From the NCBI GenBank assembly GCA_910578235.1, contig CAJTPP010000008.1, forward strand, positions 13,490 to 57,695: a stretch of 44,206 bases of DNA, read 5' to 3'. This document shows, piece by piece, positions 1 to 8,288 of this stretch. The position numbers were made by a program, and so were the translations under genes. Below the pieces are notes generated by a model. That model saw nothing but the letters and a program-made list of their open reading frames with translations, had not been told where the DNA came from and searched no databases. The DNA is from an uncultured Clostridia bacterium. GTDB taxonomy: Bacteria; Bacillota; Clostridia; UBA1381. Each line of letters opens with the position of its first letter. Positions within the stretch are counted from its first letter, which is position 1.

Positions 1-990
1 CGAGATATGATATCGCTGGGCGCGGCAGATGTTGTAGTCGGCACGCACGCTATAATTCAGGACACTGTGGAATTTAAGGATCTCGCTCTTGTTGTGGCGG
101 ACGAACAGCACCGTTTCGGAGTAGGACAGAGATCAAAGCTTGCGGCAAAGGGCAACAGTCCGCATATGCTTATTATGTCCGCTACGCCTATTCCCAGAAC
201 ACTTGCTCTTATACTGTACGGGGATTTGGATATTTCCATAATAGACGAGCTTCCTCCGGGAAGAAAGCCTGTAAAAACGTATGCGGTGGGCGAGAGTATG
301 CGTAAGCGTATATTTGCTTTTCTTGAAAAGAATGTACTGGCAGGCGGTCAGGCATATGTCGTATGCCCGCTGATTGAGGAGACTGAAAAGAGCGACTTAC
401 AGAACGCGCAAATGCTTGCCCAGAAGCTTCAGGAGATGTTTCCTGATTTTTGCGTCGGACTAATGCATGGAAAAATGAAGCCGAAACTGAAAGAAGAGGT
501 AATGAACAGCTTTGTGAACGGAGAAATAAATATACTTGTATCAACCACAGTTATTGAGGTTGGAGTAAATGTGCCGAATGCTAATACAATGGTAATAGAA
601 AACGCGGAAAGGTTTGGCCTTTCGCAGCTTCATCAGCTTCGCGGACGAGTGGGACGAGGAAACGAACAGGCGTTTTGTATATTGTTTGCTCATGGCAATA
701 ATGAAGTAACAAAGAAACGTATGGAAACTATGTGTATTTCAAATGACGGTTTTTATATAAGCGAGCAGGATCTGAAACTTCGCGGACCGGGTGATTTTTT
801 TGGTACCCGTCAGCACGGTTTGCCTGAAATGAAGATTGCCAATCTGTTTGAAGATGTCAATATACTGGAAAAGTCACAAAAAGCCGCGCGAGAAATTATG
901 GATGAGGATATGAGGCTTTCGTCCAATAAATACAGGGGATTGAAAAAGAGGGCTGATAAAATAATTGATGATGAGATAGTCATGAATTAG
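1..990 (+). CDS. recG: ATP-dependent DNA helicase RecG, C-terminal part (cut by window start)
   Basis: This is the last 329 codons of RecG, the monomeric helicase that remodels stalled replication forks and Holliday junctions. The frame is open to base 1, so the N-terminal wedge domain and Walker A motif lie outside the window. Visible superfamily 2 motifs are DEQH (motif II, near base 100), SATPIPRTLAL (motif III), LMHGKMKP, the STTVIEVGVNVPNA block, and QLRGRVGRG (motif VI), followed by the RecG C-terminal region with LRGPGDFFGTRQHG. E. coli RecG is about 693 residues, so roughly half is present. The reading frame is intact. No terminator separates it from the following spore gene. The assignment is firm; the closest alternative, Mfd, lacks the LRGPGDFFGTRQ arrangement. 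Confidence 0.96.
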   Translation, partial: RDMISLGAADVVVGTHAIIQDTVEFKDLALVVADEQHRFGVGQRSKLAAKGNSPHMLIMSATPIPRTLALILYGDLDISIIDELPPGRKPVKTYAVGESMRKRIFAFLEKNVLAGGQAYVVCPLIEETEKSDLQNAQMLAQKLQEMFPDFCVGLMHGKMKPKLKEEVMNSFVNGEINILVSTTVIEVGVNVPNANTMVIENAERFGLSQLHQLRGRVGRGNEQAFCILFAHGNNEVTKKRMETMCISNDGFYISEQDLKLRGPGDFFGTRQHGLPEMKIANLFEDVNILEKSQKAAREIMDEDMRLSSNKYRGLKKRADKIIDDEIVMN

Positions 991-1079
991 CAAAAATTAC
1001 ATGTTTATATTTTTCAAATCTGCATAAATTATATTTGGGTAAAAAACTCAAAAAAAACTTTATATGGAGGAAAAAAATT

Positions 1080-1256
1080 ATGTCAAAAAACAGTAACAAA
1101 GCAGCACTTGAAAACTTCAAAATGGAAGCGGCAAGAGAAGTGGGAGTAAATCTTGAAAAGGGTTATAACGGATCTCTTACTGCAAAGCAGGCAGGCTCAA
1201 TCGGAGGCCAGATGGTTAAAAAGATGATTGAGAGTTACGAAAATCAGCATAAGTAA
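1080..1256 (+). CDS. Alpha/beta-type small acid-soluble spore protein (SASP)
   Basis: A 58-residue DNA-binding spore core protein of the alpha/beta SASP family, which coats forespore DNA and protects it from UV and heat. It shows the family signature: a first helix with FKMEAAREVGV, containing the germination-protease cleavage region, and a second helix with LTAKQAGSIGGQMVKKMI. The start at 1080 is chosen because GGAGG lies at 1066-1070, ten bases upstream. A TTG 15 codons earlier would add a basic tail unlike the family. It stands alone between recG and a strong terminator. Expression by sigma G is expected from the family, but I see no convincing sigma G promoter here. Confidence 0.95.
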   Translation: MSKNSNKAALENFKMEAAREVGVNLEKGYNGSLTAKQAGSIGGQMVKKMIESYENQHK

Positions 1257-1317
1257 TTTTGTAAAAGAGAATAATTACTGACGTCAAGTCAGTGGATTAT
1301 ACAGTAAAAAATAAATT

Positions 1318-1356
1318 AAACCGCCTGTTTGGGATTACTTCCAAACAGGCGGTTTT
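1318..1356 (+). terminator. Intrinsic terminator after the SASP gene
   Basis: A perfect 12-bp stem, CCGCCTGTTTGG (1321-1332) pairing with CCAAACAGGCGG (1341-1352), has an 8-base loop and is followed by TTTT. AAA precedes the 5' arm, so it may also work weakly leftward. Confidence 0.9.
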
Positions 1357-1386
1357 ATGTTATAACAGATCATTAGCGGTTAATAT

Positions 1387-1427
1387 AAAAACTCTTTGTT
1401 CAATCACATATTGAACAAAGAGTTTTT
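1387..1427 (-). terminator. Intrinsic terminator of spoVT
   Basis: An inverted repeat, AACTCTTTGTTCAA pairing with TTGAACAAAGAGTT, has a 7-base loop and runs of A and T on its two sides. It lies just beyond the leftward spoVT stop codon and so serves spoVT. It could also back up the rightward terminator at 1318-1356. Confidence 0.85.
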
Positions 1428-1461
1428 GAAGCGCGTTTAATTGCGTTTGTTGTTTTTGATA

Positions 1462-1998
1462 TTAACCTTCCATGTGTTTGCCAAGGAAGCCTGCCGCTGA
1501 TTCTGCAAGTTTTTCATCAACTTCTGAGGGACTTTCGCCGTCTTTCATGATGAACAGTACAGAACCGATAGTGTCTCCCTCTGAAACGATAGGAACAACA
1601 ACACCGGCGTTATACTTGTCAATTCCGTCTGCGACAGAGACAGGCTTGCCGTCTTTATAGCTTACAACAAGCTTTTCGCTCATAACATTTTCAAGCTCTG
1701 AACTTACAGGCTTTTCCATAAGCTCTTTCTTTGGCAGACCTGAAACGGCGATTACGCTGTCACGGTCGGTAATACATGCTCCGTGTCCGCTTGCTTTTGC
1801 AAGTGTTTCTACATAATTAGTGGCAAAATCACCAAGTTCACCTATTGGTGAATATTTTTTAAAAATAACCTCGCCGTCTTTCTCGGTATAAATCTCAAGC
1901 GGATCTCCTTCACGAATTCTCATAGTACGGCGGATTTCCTTAGGGATAACAACTCGTCCAAGGTCATCTATTCTTCTTACAATACCAGTCGCTTTCAT
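1462..1998 (-). CDS. spoVT: Stage V sporulation protein T (AbrB-family regulator)
   Basis: A 178-residue forespore transcription factor that tunes the sigma G regulon and spore coat and germination properties. The N-terminal about 50 residues are an AbrB/MazE swapped-hairpin DNA-binding domain (KATGIVRRIDDLGRVVIPKE, then IRRTMRIREGDPLEIY). The remainder is a GAF-like sensory domain. Length equals that of B. subtilis SpoVT, and the C-terminal GAF domain separates it from AbrB and Abh. GGAGGA lies nine bases upstream of the ATG. A good sigma G promoter match lies upstream at 2046-2076, in line with known forespore expression. It is monocistronic and ends at the hairpin 1387-1427. Confidence 0.96.
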   Translation of the reverse strand: MKATGIVRRIDDLGRVVIPKEIRRTMRIREGDPLEIYTEKDGEVIFKKYSPIGELGDFATNYVETLAKASGHGACITDRDSVIAVSGLPKKELMEKPVSSELENVMSEKLVVSYKDGKPVSVADGIDKYNAGVVVPIVSEGDTIGSVLFIMKDGESPSEVDEKLAESAAGFLGKHMEG

Positions 1999-2045
1999 AA
2001 CAAATTTCCTCCTGTATATAATTTTATAATTATTTGCTATGCACT

Positions 2046-2076
2046 TATTATGATTTTTTTTACCGAGTATTATTCA
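2046..2076 (-). promoter_or_regulatory. Probable sigma G promoter of spoVT
   Basis: On the minus strand, TGAATA (2071-2076) is followed after 18 bases by CATAATA (2046-2052). This matches the known sigma G pattern of a TGHATR-like -35 and a CATAMTA -10 with 17-18 bp between them. The position, about 50 bp before the spoVT start, supports the assignment. Confidence 0.75.
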
Positions 2077-2310
2077 AAAATTTACATAATTCATGTTAAA
2101 AAATTTGATAATAGTATAGAAATATTGAAAAATGGCTTATTTATGCGGTTTGGACTATGCTATGCATGATGCGGTAATATGACTTAAAAGGAATAATTAT
2201 GCAATAAAATGTATCTTTCAGTAAAAAATTGGCATAAGACTTTGCGCGTGAAAACATGGGTATATCTTGATATATTTATTGCAATACTGTAATGTGGTTT
2301 ACAGTATTTT
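2077..2310. other. Intergenic region between spoVT and nadA
   Basis: AT-rich, with no supported gene. The only structure I see is a hairpin with AATACTGT (2283-2290), ACAGTATT (2301-2308) and a T-run to 2312, placed just before the nadA promoter. It could terminate any rightward readthrough. No candidate upstream transcript was found. Confidence 0.5.
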
Positions 2311-2332
2311 TTACAGGTGTCTTGACAGGTGG
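2311..2332. promoter_or_regulatory. Candidate NiaR operator overlapping the nadA -35 element
   Basis: The palindromic core TGTC-TT-GACA (2318-2327) contains the -35 hexamer and is flanked by a direct repeat ACAGGTG at 2313-2319 and 2325-2331. A repressor bound here would block RNA polymerase. Autoregulation by the NiaR encoded four genes downstream is the natural inference, since NiaR represses NAD synthesis genes in Bacillota. I matched the site by position and symmetry, not against a position matrix. Confidence 0.55.
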
Positions 2333-2350
2333 CATTACAAGTGGTATACT
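2322..2350 (+). promoter_or_regulatory. Sigma A promoter of the nadABC-niaR-larC operon
   Basis: TTGACA (2322-2327), a 17-bp spacer, and TATACT (2345-2350) form a near-consensus vegetative promoter about 30 bp upstream of nadA. Confidence 0.88.
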
Positions 2351-2382
2351 TATGTAAATCAAATAAAAGGGGATAAATGGTT

Positions 2383-3291
2383 ATGAATGAAATCACAAAA
2401 GAAATTGAACGGCTTAAAAAAGAAAAAAATGCTGTTATCCTTGCGCATTACTATGTGAATGACGAGGTGCAGGAAATAGCTGATTACATAGGTGATTCAT
2501 ATTATCTCGCAAAAATAGCAGGGAACACTGAGGCAGATATAATTGTATTCTGCGGAGTGTCTTTTATGGGCGAGAGCGCGAAGATTTTAAATCCGGATAA
2601 AACAGTCCTTGTTCCTGATTTGTCCGCAGACTGTCCTATGGCTCATATGGCCGAGGCAGACAAAATTGAAGAAATGAGGAAAAGATATGATGATCTGGCG
2701 GTTGTATGCTACATAAATTCTACGGCTGAGCTTAAATGTCACAGTGATGTATGCGTCACTTCGTCAAACGCTGTTAAAATTGTGAAAGAATTGCCAAATA
2801 AAAATATTTTTTTTATTCCTGATGAAAACCTCGGCAGATATGTCGCGAAGCAGGTTCCTGAAAAGAATATTATTTTAAATGATGGATTTTGTCATGTACA
2901 TGCGGATGTAACGGCAGAAACCGTGAAAGAAATGAAAGAAAAATATCCTGACGCGCTTGTGCTTGCGCATCCTGAATGCAGGCAGGAGGTACTTGACATG
3001 GCAGAGTATATAGGCAGCACTTCGGGGATAATAGATTACGCCGCGAACAGTAAAAATAAGGAATTTATTATTTGTACTGAAAGCGGCGTAGGATATGAGC
3101 TTAGAACAAGAAATCTTAATAAGAAATTTTATTTTGCAGGAGAAAGGCTGTTGTGTTCTAATATGAAGCTCAATACTCTTGAAAAAGTATGTCATGTACT
3201 GAAAACAGGAGAAAATGAAGTTTTTGTAAATGATGATATCCGCAGAAATTCACTGACTCCTCTTGATAGAATGCTGGAAATAGCCAGATAA
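2383..3291 (+). CDS. nadA: Quinolinate synthase
   Basis: A 302-residue [4Fe-4S] enzyme that condenses iminoaspartate with dihydroxyacetone phosphate to quinolinate, the second step of NAD synthesis from aspartate. Three pseudo-repeated domains are visible. The cluster-ligand cysteines sit in DLSADCPMAH (C84), NDGFCHVHAD (C170) and GERLLCSNMK (C258), spaced as in Thermotoga NadA. NSTAELK and HPECRQEV are further family signatures. The ATG at 2383 is preferred because AAAAGGGG ends ten bases upstream; the ATG at 2377 would be only four bases away. It is the first gene of the operon, directly behind the promoter at 2322-2350 and 13 bases before nadB. Confidence 0.96.
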   Translation: MNEITKEIERLKKEKNAVILAHYYVNDEVQEIADYIGDSYYLAKIAGNTEADIIVFCGVSFMGESAKILNPDKTVLVPDLSADCPMAHMAEADKIEEMRKRYDDLAVVCYINSTAELKCHSDVCVTSSNAVKIVKELPNKNIFFIPDENLGRYVAKQVPEKNIILNDGFCHVHADVTAETVKEMKEKYPDALVLAHPECRQEVLDMAEYIGSTSGIIDYAANSKNKEFIICTESGVGYELRTRNLNKKFYFAGERLLCSNMKLNTLEKVCHVLKTGENEVFVNDDIRRNSLTPLDRMLEIAR

Positions 3292-3304
3292 AAAGGAGAT
3301 AATA

Positions 3305-4579
3305 ATGAAAACAGATATAGTCATTGTTGGATGCGGAGTAGGAGGTTTATACTGCGCTCTCAATCTGCCGAGTGATAAAAAAATAATGATAGTAACAAAA
3401 TCCGAAGCGGACAAAAGTGACTCTTTTCTTGCTCAGGGCGGTATATGCGTCCTTAGAGATGAAACGGATTATGACAGCTATTTTGAGGATACAATGCGCG
3501 CCGGACATTATGAGAATAACAGACAGTCGGTGGATATAATGATACGTTCGTCAAAGGAGATTATATCCGACCTTGTTGATATAGGAGTAAGTTTTGAAAA
3601 GAAAAACGGAGAGTTTGTTTATACTAAGGAAGGCGCTCATTCAATACCGCGGATATTGTTTCATGAGGATATAACAGGTAAGGAAATCACTTCGCATTTG
3701 CTTGCCGCGGTGAACAAGCTTGATAATGTAACGATTGCGGAACATTTCACAATGGTGGATATAATTGAAAAGAATGGTGAATGTCATGGTATAATAGGAC
3801 ATGATACCGATGGCAATTATATGAGTATATCAGCTGATTATACGGTGTTTGCTACCGGAGGTATAGGCGGCTTGTACAGGCATTCCACAAATTATAAGCA
3901 TCTCACGGGAGACGCGGTTGCTGTAGCGTTTAAGCATGGTATAAGGCTTAAAAATATTGATTATATACAGATACATCCGACAACGCTTTATTCGAGGAAA
4001 GAGGGTAGGCGCTTTCTTATTTCCGAGTCAGTGCGCGGTGAAGGCGCGGTTTTGTTTAATTCGCATATGCAGCGGTTTGTTGATGAGCTTTTGCCGCGTG
4101 ATGTGGTCGCTAAAGCTATTTATAAAGAAATGGAAAATGACGGTAAGCCGTATGTGTGGCTGTCAATGAAGCCTATACCGACTGAAAAGATAAAGTCTCA
4201 TTTTCCTAATATATACAGGCATTGTCTGGAGGAAGGCTATGATGTTACAAAGGAATGTATTCCTGTTGTGCCGTCACAGCATTATTTTATGGGTGGAATA
4301 GATGTTGACGAACACAGTATGACGTCTATGGACAGACTTTATGCGGTAGGAGAAACGGCTTGTAACGGTGTGCATGGAAAAAACCGTCTCGCCAGCAATT
4401 CTCTTTTAGAAAGTCTTGTTTTTGCAAAGCGTGCGGCAATACATTTGACAAATAATTATGTGAGTAGTAATTTTGACGATAATATAGAGATTGATAGATC
4501 CGTATATAAGGATTATAAAGGAAAATACAGAAAAATGGTTTTGAATGAAATAGAAAAGGAGAAAATGAAAAATGAATAG
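3305..4579 (+). CDS. nadB: L-aspartate oxidase
   Basis: A 424-residue FAD enzyme that oxidises L-aspartate to iminoaspartate for NadA. It shows the N-terminal dinucleotide-binding VGCGVGGLYCA, SFLAQGGI, HEDITGKEI, ATGGIGGLYRHSTN, the IQIHPTTLY segment, an ESVRGEGAVLF active-site stretch and a C-terminal FAD-binding block ending GVHGKNRLASNSLLE. It is about 100 residues shorter than E. coli or B. subtilis NadB (about 530-540) because the C-terminal helical domain is reduced, a form I recall in many clostridia. AAGGAG lies six bases upstream of the start. It overlaps nadC by eight bases, implying translational coupling. Under anaerobic conditions the electron acceptor is probably fumarate, not oxygen (family knowledge). 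Confidence 0.95.
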   Translation: MKTDIVIVGCGVGGLYCALNLPSDKKIMIVTKSEADKSDSFLAQGGICVLRDETDYDSYFEDTMRAGHYENNRQSVDIMIRSSKEIISDLVDIGVSFEKKNGEFVYTKEGAHSIPRILFHEDITGKEITSHLLAAVNKLDNVTIAEHFTMVDIIEKNGECHGIIGHDTDGNYMSISADYTVFATGGIGGLYRHSTNYKHLTGDAVAVAFKHGIRLKNIDYIQIHPTTLYSRKEGRRFLISESVRGEGAVLFNSHMQRFVDELLPRDVVAKAIYKEMENDGKPYVWLSMKPIPTEKIKSHFPNIYRHCLEEGYDVTKECIPVVPSQHYFMGGIDVDEHSMTSMDRLYAVGETACNGVHGKNRLASNSLLESLVFAKRAAIHLTNNYVSSNFDDNIEIDRSVYKDYKGKYRKMVLNEIEKEKMKNE

Positions 4580-5423
4580 TATTACAATGTCATTAAACGC
4601 GGATGAGCTTATTTTAAGCGCTCTCAGAGAAGATATAACAAGCGAGGATATAACAACAAATTCGGTTATGCGGGAATACAGACTGGGTGAAGTTGACCTT
4701 ATTTGCAAGCAGGACGGGGTTATTGCCGGACTGGATGTGTTTAAAAGGGTATTTGAGCTTTTGGACTCTGATACAAAAATCCTGCTTCATGCAAAGGACG
4801 GAGATTTGGTAAAAAACAGTGATAAGATTGGAATTATCAGAGGTGATATACGAGTGCTTTTGTCTGGCGAAAGGACTGCGCTTAATTATCTTCAGCGCAT
4901 GAGCGGAATAGCTACATATACACGCTCAATAACGGAACTGCTAAAAGACAGCAAAACAAAGCTTCTGGATACTCGGAAAACAACGCCGAATATGAGAATA
5001 TTTGAAAAGTATGCTGTTAAAGTTGGTGGAGGATATAATCACCGTTATAATTTAAGCGACGGAATATTGCTAAAGGATAATCATATAGGAGCGGCCGGAG
5101 GCGTCAGAGAAGCGGTACAGATGGCTAAAGAGTATGCGCCGTTTGTGCGTAAGATAGAGATAGAAGTTGAGAACCTGGAAATGCTGCAAGAGGCTCTTGA
5201 CGCCGGCGCGGATATTGTTATGCTTGACAATATGAGCGTTGACGATATGAAAACAGCGGTTAAAATGGCGGACGGCAGAGCAGAAACAGAATGCAGCGGA
5301 AATGTAACAATAGAGAATATTGAGAGACTGGTTGATATAGGAGTTGATTATATTTCCAGCGGCGCTCTGACACATTCCGCTCCTATACTTGATTTGTCTT
5401 TAAAAAATCTTCATACTGTTTAA
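4572..5423 (+). CDS. nadC: Nicotinate-nucleotide diphosphorylase (carboxylating)
   Basis: A 283-residue quinolinate phosphoribosyltransferase that makes nicotinate mononucleotide from quinolinate and PRPP. Family landmarks are GERTALNYLQRMSGIAT, LDTRKTTPNMRIFEKYAV, KVGGGYNHRYNLSDGILLKD, IEIEVENLEM and DIVMLDNM near the C-terminus, and length is typical. Its ATG lies inside the end of nadB (overlap 4572-4579). It completes the aspartate-to-NaMN branch. NadD and NadE are not in the window. Confidence 0.96.
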   Translation: MNSITMSLNADELILSALREDITSEDITTNSVMREYRLGEVDLICKQDGVIAGLDVFKRVFELLDSDTKILLHAKDGDLVKNSDKIGIIRGDIRVLLSGERTALNYLQRMSGIATYTRSITELLKDSKTKLLDTRKTTPNMRIFEKYAVKVGGGYNHRYNLSDGILLKDNHIGAAGGVREAVQMAKEYAPFVRKIEIEVENLEMLQEALDAGADIVMLDNMSVDDMKTAVKMADGRAETECSGNVTIENIERLVDIGVDYISSGALTHSAPILDLSLKNLHTV

Positions 5424-5437
5424 GAGAGGTTGATGAT

Positions 5438-5950
5438 ATGAACGCAATCGAAAGACGCGAAAGGATTGTGGAGCTTATAATTACAAGTGACGAGCCGGTG
5501 TCCGGAAATATGCTGTCAAAAAAGCTGAACGTGTCAAGACAGATTATCGTTCAGGACATTGCGCTGCTTAAAGCGTCAGGGTATGATATTTTGTCCACAA
5601 ACAGGGGATATATTATTAATAATACGGCTATGCATACAAGGGTGTTTAAAGTGCGCCACACAAATGATCAGACAGAGGATGAGCTTAATCTTATGGTAGA
5701 TATAGGCGGAACAGTGGAGGACGTGTTTGTCTGGCATAGGGTTTACGGCAGAATAAGAGCGTCGCTGAATATTTCATCAAGAAGGCATGTACAGCAGTGC
5801 ATAGAGGGACTGGTAAGCGGAAAGTCCACCGCTCTCATGAATATAACCTCTGGCTATCATTATCATACCGTAAAGGCTGATAGCGAGGAAACGCTTGATC
5901 TGATTGAAAAGGCTCTTGCGGATAAAGGCTATCTTGCGCCTGAAATATAG
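5438..5950 (+). CDS. niaR: NiaR-type transcriptional repressor of NAD biosynthesis (HTH + 3H domain)
   Basis: A 170-residue regulator. Residues 1-60 are a winged helix HTH_11 (VSGNMLSKKLNVSRQIIVQD) and residues 65-170 a 3H domain. The metal-binding residues recalled for Thermotoga NiaR (His79, Glu87, His146, His148, binding nickel) have spaced counterparts at H74, E82, H141 and H143. The family uses nicotinic acid as co-repressor and represses nadABC and niacin uptake genes; in B. subtilis it is called YrxA. It is co-transcribed 14 bases after nadC, so it likely represses its own operon through the site at 2311-2332. The metal sites are inferred from spacing, not structure. Confidence 0.92.
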   Translation: MNAIERRERIVELIITSDEPVSGNMLSKKLNVSRQIIVQDIALLKASGYDILSTNRGYIINNTAMHTRVFKVRHTNDQTEDELNLMVDIGGTVEDVFVWHRVYGRIRASLNISSRRHVQQCIEGLVSGKSTALMNITSGYHYHTVKADSEETLDLIEKALADKGYLAPEI

Positions 5951-5983
5951 GAGAATAAAAATTATTCTTAAAGGAGACTTTGT

Positions 5984-7141
5984 ATGAAAACTCTATATAT
6001 TGAATGTAATATGGGCGCGGCGGGTGATATGCTTATGTCAGCGCTGCTTGAGCTTCACCCTGACGCGGAGAATTTTATTGAAAGAATGAACAGGCTGGAA
6101 ATACCGCATGTACGGTTTGAGAGTGAGAGGTCGGTGAAATGCGGAATTACCGGGACGCATATTAGTGTTACGGTAGACGGTCATGAGGAGCGCGAGCATC
6201 ATCACGAACATCATAGTCACAGCGCGTTGCATGATATTGAGCATATAATTTCACATCTTGATATAAGCGAAAATGTTCGGAAGAATGCTAAGAGTGTTTA
6301 TCGTATTATTGCTGGCGCAGAAGGGCATGTTCATAATTGTGATATGCATGATATTCATTTTCATGAGGTTGGAACAATGGACGCGGTAGCGGATGTTGTT
6401 GGGGTTTGTATGCTTATGGACGAGCTTTCTCCGGACAAAATTGTTGTATCGCCTGTTCATGTGGGCAGCGGTACGGTCAGATGCGCTCACGGAGTCTTGC
6501 CTGTTCCCGCGCCGGCAACGGCATATATTCTGCAAGGAATACCAATATACAGCGGGAGCGTGAGGGGAGAATTGTGCACGCCAACAGGAGCTGCGTTATT
6601 GAAATATTTTGCTGATGAATTTGGATCAATGCCGGTAATGAGGATGGAAAAAATCGGTTATGGTATGGGAAGCTGTGATTTTGAAGCAGCCAACTGTGTG
6701 CGCGCAATGATAGGCACAACAGACAGCGGTGTGGAAGAAATAATAGAGCTTCGCTGTAATATAGATGATATGACGGGCGAGGACATTGCTTTTGCGGCAG
6801 ACCGTATCTTTGAAGCGGGGGCCGTTGATGTGTTCACAATACCTGCTGGAATGAAAAAAAACAGGCCTGGAATTATGCTTGCGTGTATGTGCGGCGGAGA
6901 AGACAGAAAAGGTGTGCTTCATGCAATATTTCGTTATACCTCCACAATAGGAGTCAGAGAATACATCGGAAGGCGTTATGTTCTTGACAGAGAAAAAACG
7001 GAGCTTAATACATCATATGGGAAAATTAACGCAAAGAAATCATACGGTTATGGAGTGACAAAAATAAAACCCGAGCATGATGAGCTTGAAAGAATTGCTT
7101 TGGAGAATGATGTGGCAATAAGAGATATAAAAATAGAATAG
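5984..7141 (+). CDS. larC: Nickel-pincer cofactor cyclometallase LarC
   Basis: A 385-residue LarC (DUF111) protein. The family inserts nickel into pyridinium dithiocarboxylate mononucleotide in a CTP-dependent step, producing the cofactor of lactate racemase and related LarA enzymes. Signs are the N-terminus ECNMGAAGDMLMSALLEL, a histidine-rich stretch at about residues 67-91 suited to metal binding, HFHEVGTMDAVADVVG, GELCTPTGAALLKYFA, and the C-terminal domain from ELRCNIDDMTGED. It is one continuous frame, unlike the L. plantarum larC1/larC2 pair joined by frameshifting. AAGGAG lies eight bases upstream. It follows niaR by 33 bases without a terminator and so appears to be the fifth gene of the NAD operon. 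larA, larB and larE are not in the window. Confidence 0.93.
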   Translation: MKTLYIECNMGAAGDMLMSALLELHPDAENFIERMNRLEIPHVRFESERSVKCGITGTHISVTVDGHEEREHHHEHHSHSALHDIEHIISHLDISENVRKNAKSVYRIIAGAEGHVHNCDMHDIHFHEVGTMDAVADVVGVCMLMDELSPDKIVVSPVHVGSGTVRCAHGVLPVPAPATAYILQGIPIYSGSVRGELCTPTGAALLKYFADEFGSMPVMRMEKIGYGMGSCDFEAANCVRAMIGTTDSGVEEIIELRCNIDDMTGEDIAFAADRIFEAGAVDVFTIPAGMKKNRPGIMLACMCGGEDRKGVLHAIFRYTSTIGVREYIGRRYVLDREKTELNTSYGKINAKKSYGYGVTKIKPEHDELERIALENDVAIRDIKIE

Positions 7142-7160
7142 AAACATATGGAGGCGGGAT

Positions 7161-8244
7161 ATGCCGGAGAATAATTTATACAGAAGAACACCTATAATGG
7201 GATGGGCTTCATGGAATTGTTTCCGCACAGGCATCAGTGAGGAAATATTAAAAAAGCAGGCGGATTTTCTTGTTAAAACAGGTCTGGCTGAATGTGGATA
7301 TACGTATTTTAATATGGATGATGGATTTTTTGGCGGACTCGTGGAGAACAGGAGCGGATATAGCGCCGGTATTTGAATCGGTGCTGCATCAGCTTGATGT
7401 GATAAAGCCTCTTGCCAGATATTGTTCACCAGGACATGTAAACGATCTTGACATGATGCAGATAGGAAACGGTCTTACTTATGAGGAGGAGAAAACTCAT
7501 TTCGCAATGTGGTGTATGATGTCAACTCCGCTTATGATAGGTTGTGACCTTACCAAAATCAGCGGTGAAACGCTTGAAATTCTTAAAAATAAAGAATTGA
7601 TAGCAGTAAATCAGGATAGCGCGTGTTTGCAGGCTTTTGTTGTAAAAGAAATTAAGTCTAAGGACGGAAAACTTATTGGAGAAGTGTGGATAAAGGATCT
7701 TGGAAAAAAGAATTCAAATGAAAAGGCGCTTGCTGTTTTAAATAGGAGCAATGAAACGATTGAAATATCTTTTGATTTGTATGAAGCAGGTTTTAAAGGA
7801 GAAATACTGAGTGTACGTGATTTATGCCATCATACGGAGATTGAGACGGAACGGTATGTTAACGTAAGTACTGCCGCGCATGGAGTAAATGTATATAAAG
7901 TATGTTCTGAAAGTTCGGAAGAACTGATAAATAAGGATGATAAAGGTGAATTTGAATTAAAGCCTCTGAATAAAATAGACGCTGACAGAGCAAAAGATCT
8001 TATAAATAATGGCGCGTGTCTTGTAGATGTGCGTACAAAAGATGAATATGAAAAAAATCATCTGAATGACGCTGTAAATATTCCATATATTGACATTCAT
8101 GCGATTGCGGATAATTATCTTAAAGATAAAGATCAGGATATTATCGTTTATTGCGCGACAGGTAAGCGTAGCTATCAGGCAAAGAACAGTCTTGATTATC
8201 TTGGTTATCGGAATGTCTATTATCTCGGTGGTGTGGATATTTAA
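7161..8244 (+). pseudogene. Broken GH27 alpha-galactosidase gene with C-terminal rhodanese domain
   Basis: Two frames make up one damaged gene. The first (7161 to about 7337) encodes a GH27 N-terminus, PIMGWASWNCFRTGISEE to FNMDDGFFGG. The second frame (about 7338-8244) resumes at SWRTGADI and runs through NDLDMMQIGN, the TPLMIGCDL segment and a beta domain ending AHGVNVYKV. Compared with GH27 enzymes, about 120 residues between DDGFF and SWRTG, including the nucleophile aspartate, are missing and the frame shifts, so no activity is expected. The final about 90 residues form a rhodanese domain (CLVDVRTKDEYEKNH; loop CATGKRS with the catalytic cysteine). GGAGGCGG precedes the start. The rhodanese part could survive only by internal initiation, and I see no good site for that. 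An assembly error is a possible alternative. Confidence 0.82.
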
Positions 8245-8254
8245 TTTATACGGC

Positions 8255-8282
8255 TTGACAAATTATTGAAATATGATATAAT
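8255..8282 (+). promoter_or_regulatory. Sigma A promoter of the thiamine operon
   Basis: TTGACA (8255-8260), a 16-bp spacer, and TATAAT (8277-8282) predict a start near 8289 and a leader of about 90 nt before thiS. Confidence 0.85.
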
Positions 8283-8288
8283 TATAAT

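Noticed and set aside
1035..1079. N-terminal extension of the SASP gene from a TTG codon
   Set aside because: The SD site lies inside it, and the family starts near the ATG at 1080.
2248..2292. 14-codon leader peptide (GTG start) before a hairpin upstream of nadA
   Set aside because: No ribosome site, no regulatory codon pattern, and it lies upstream of the clear nadA promoter.
5984..7141. Split larC1/larC2 requiring frameshifting
   Set aside because: The frame is continuous over both domains.
7320..7345. Programmed ribosomal frameshift joining the two GH27 frames
   Set aside because: A T6 run is present, but the join also lacks about 120 catalytic residues, so a deletion explains it better.
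7270..8244. Independent 324-codon gene starting inside the GH27 region
   Set aside because: Its first codons are an out-of-frame reading of the GH27 N-terminus, and homology to GH27 resumes only at SWRTG; it is the second half of a broken gene.
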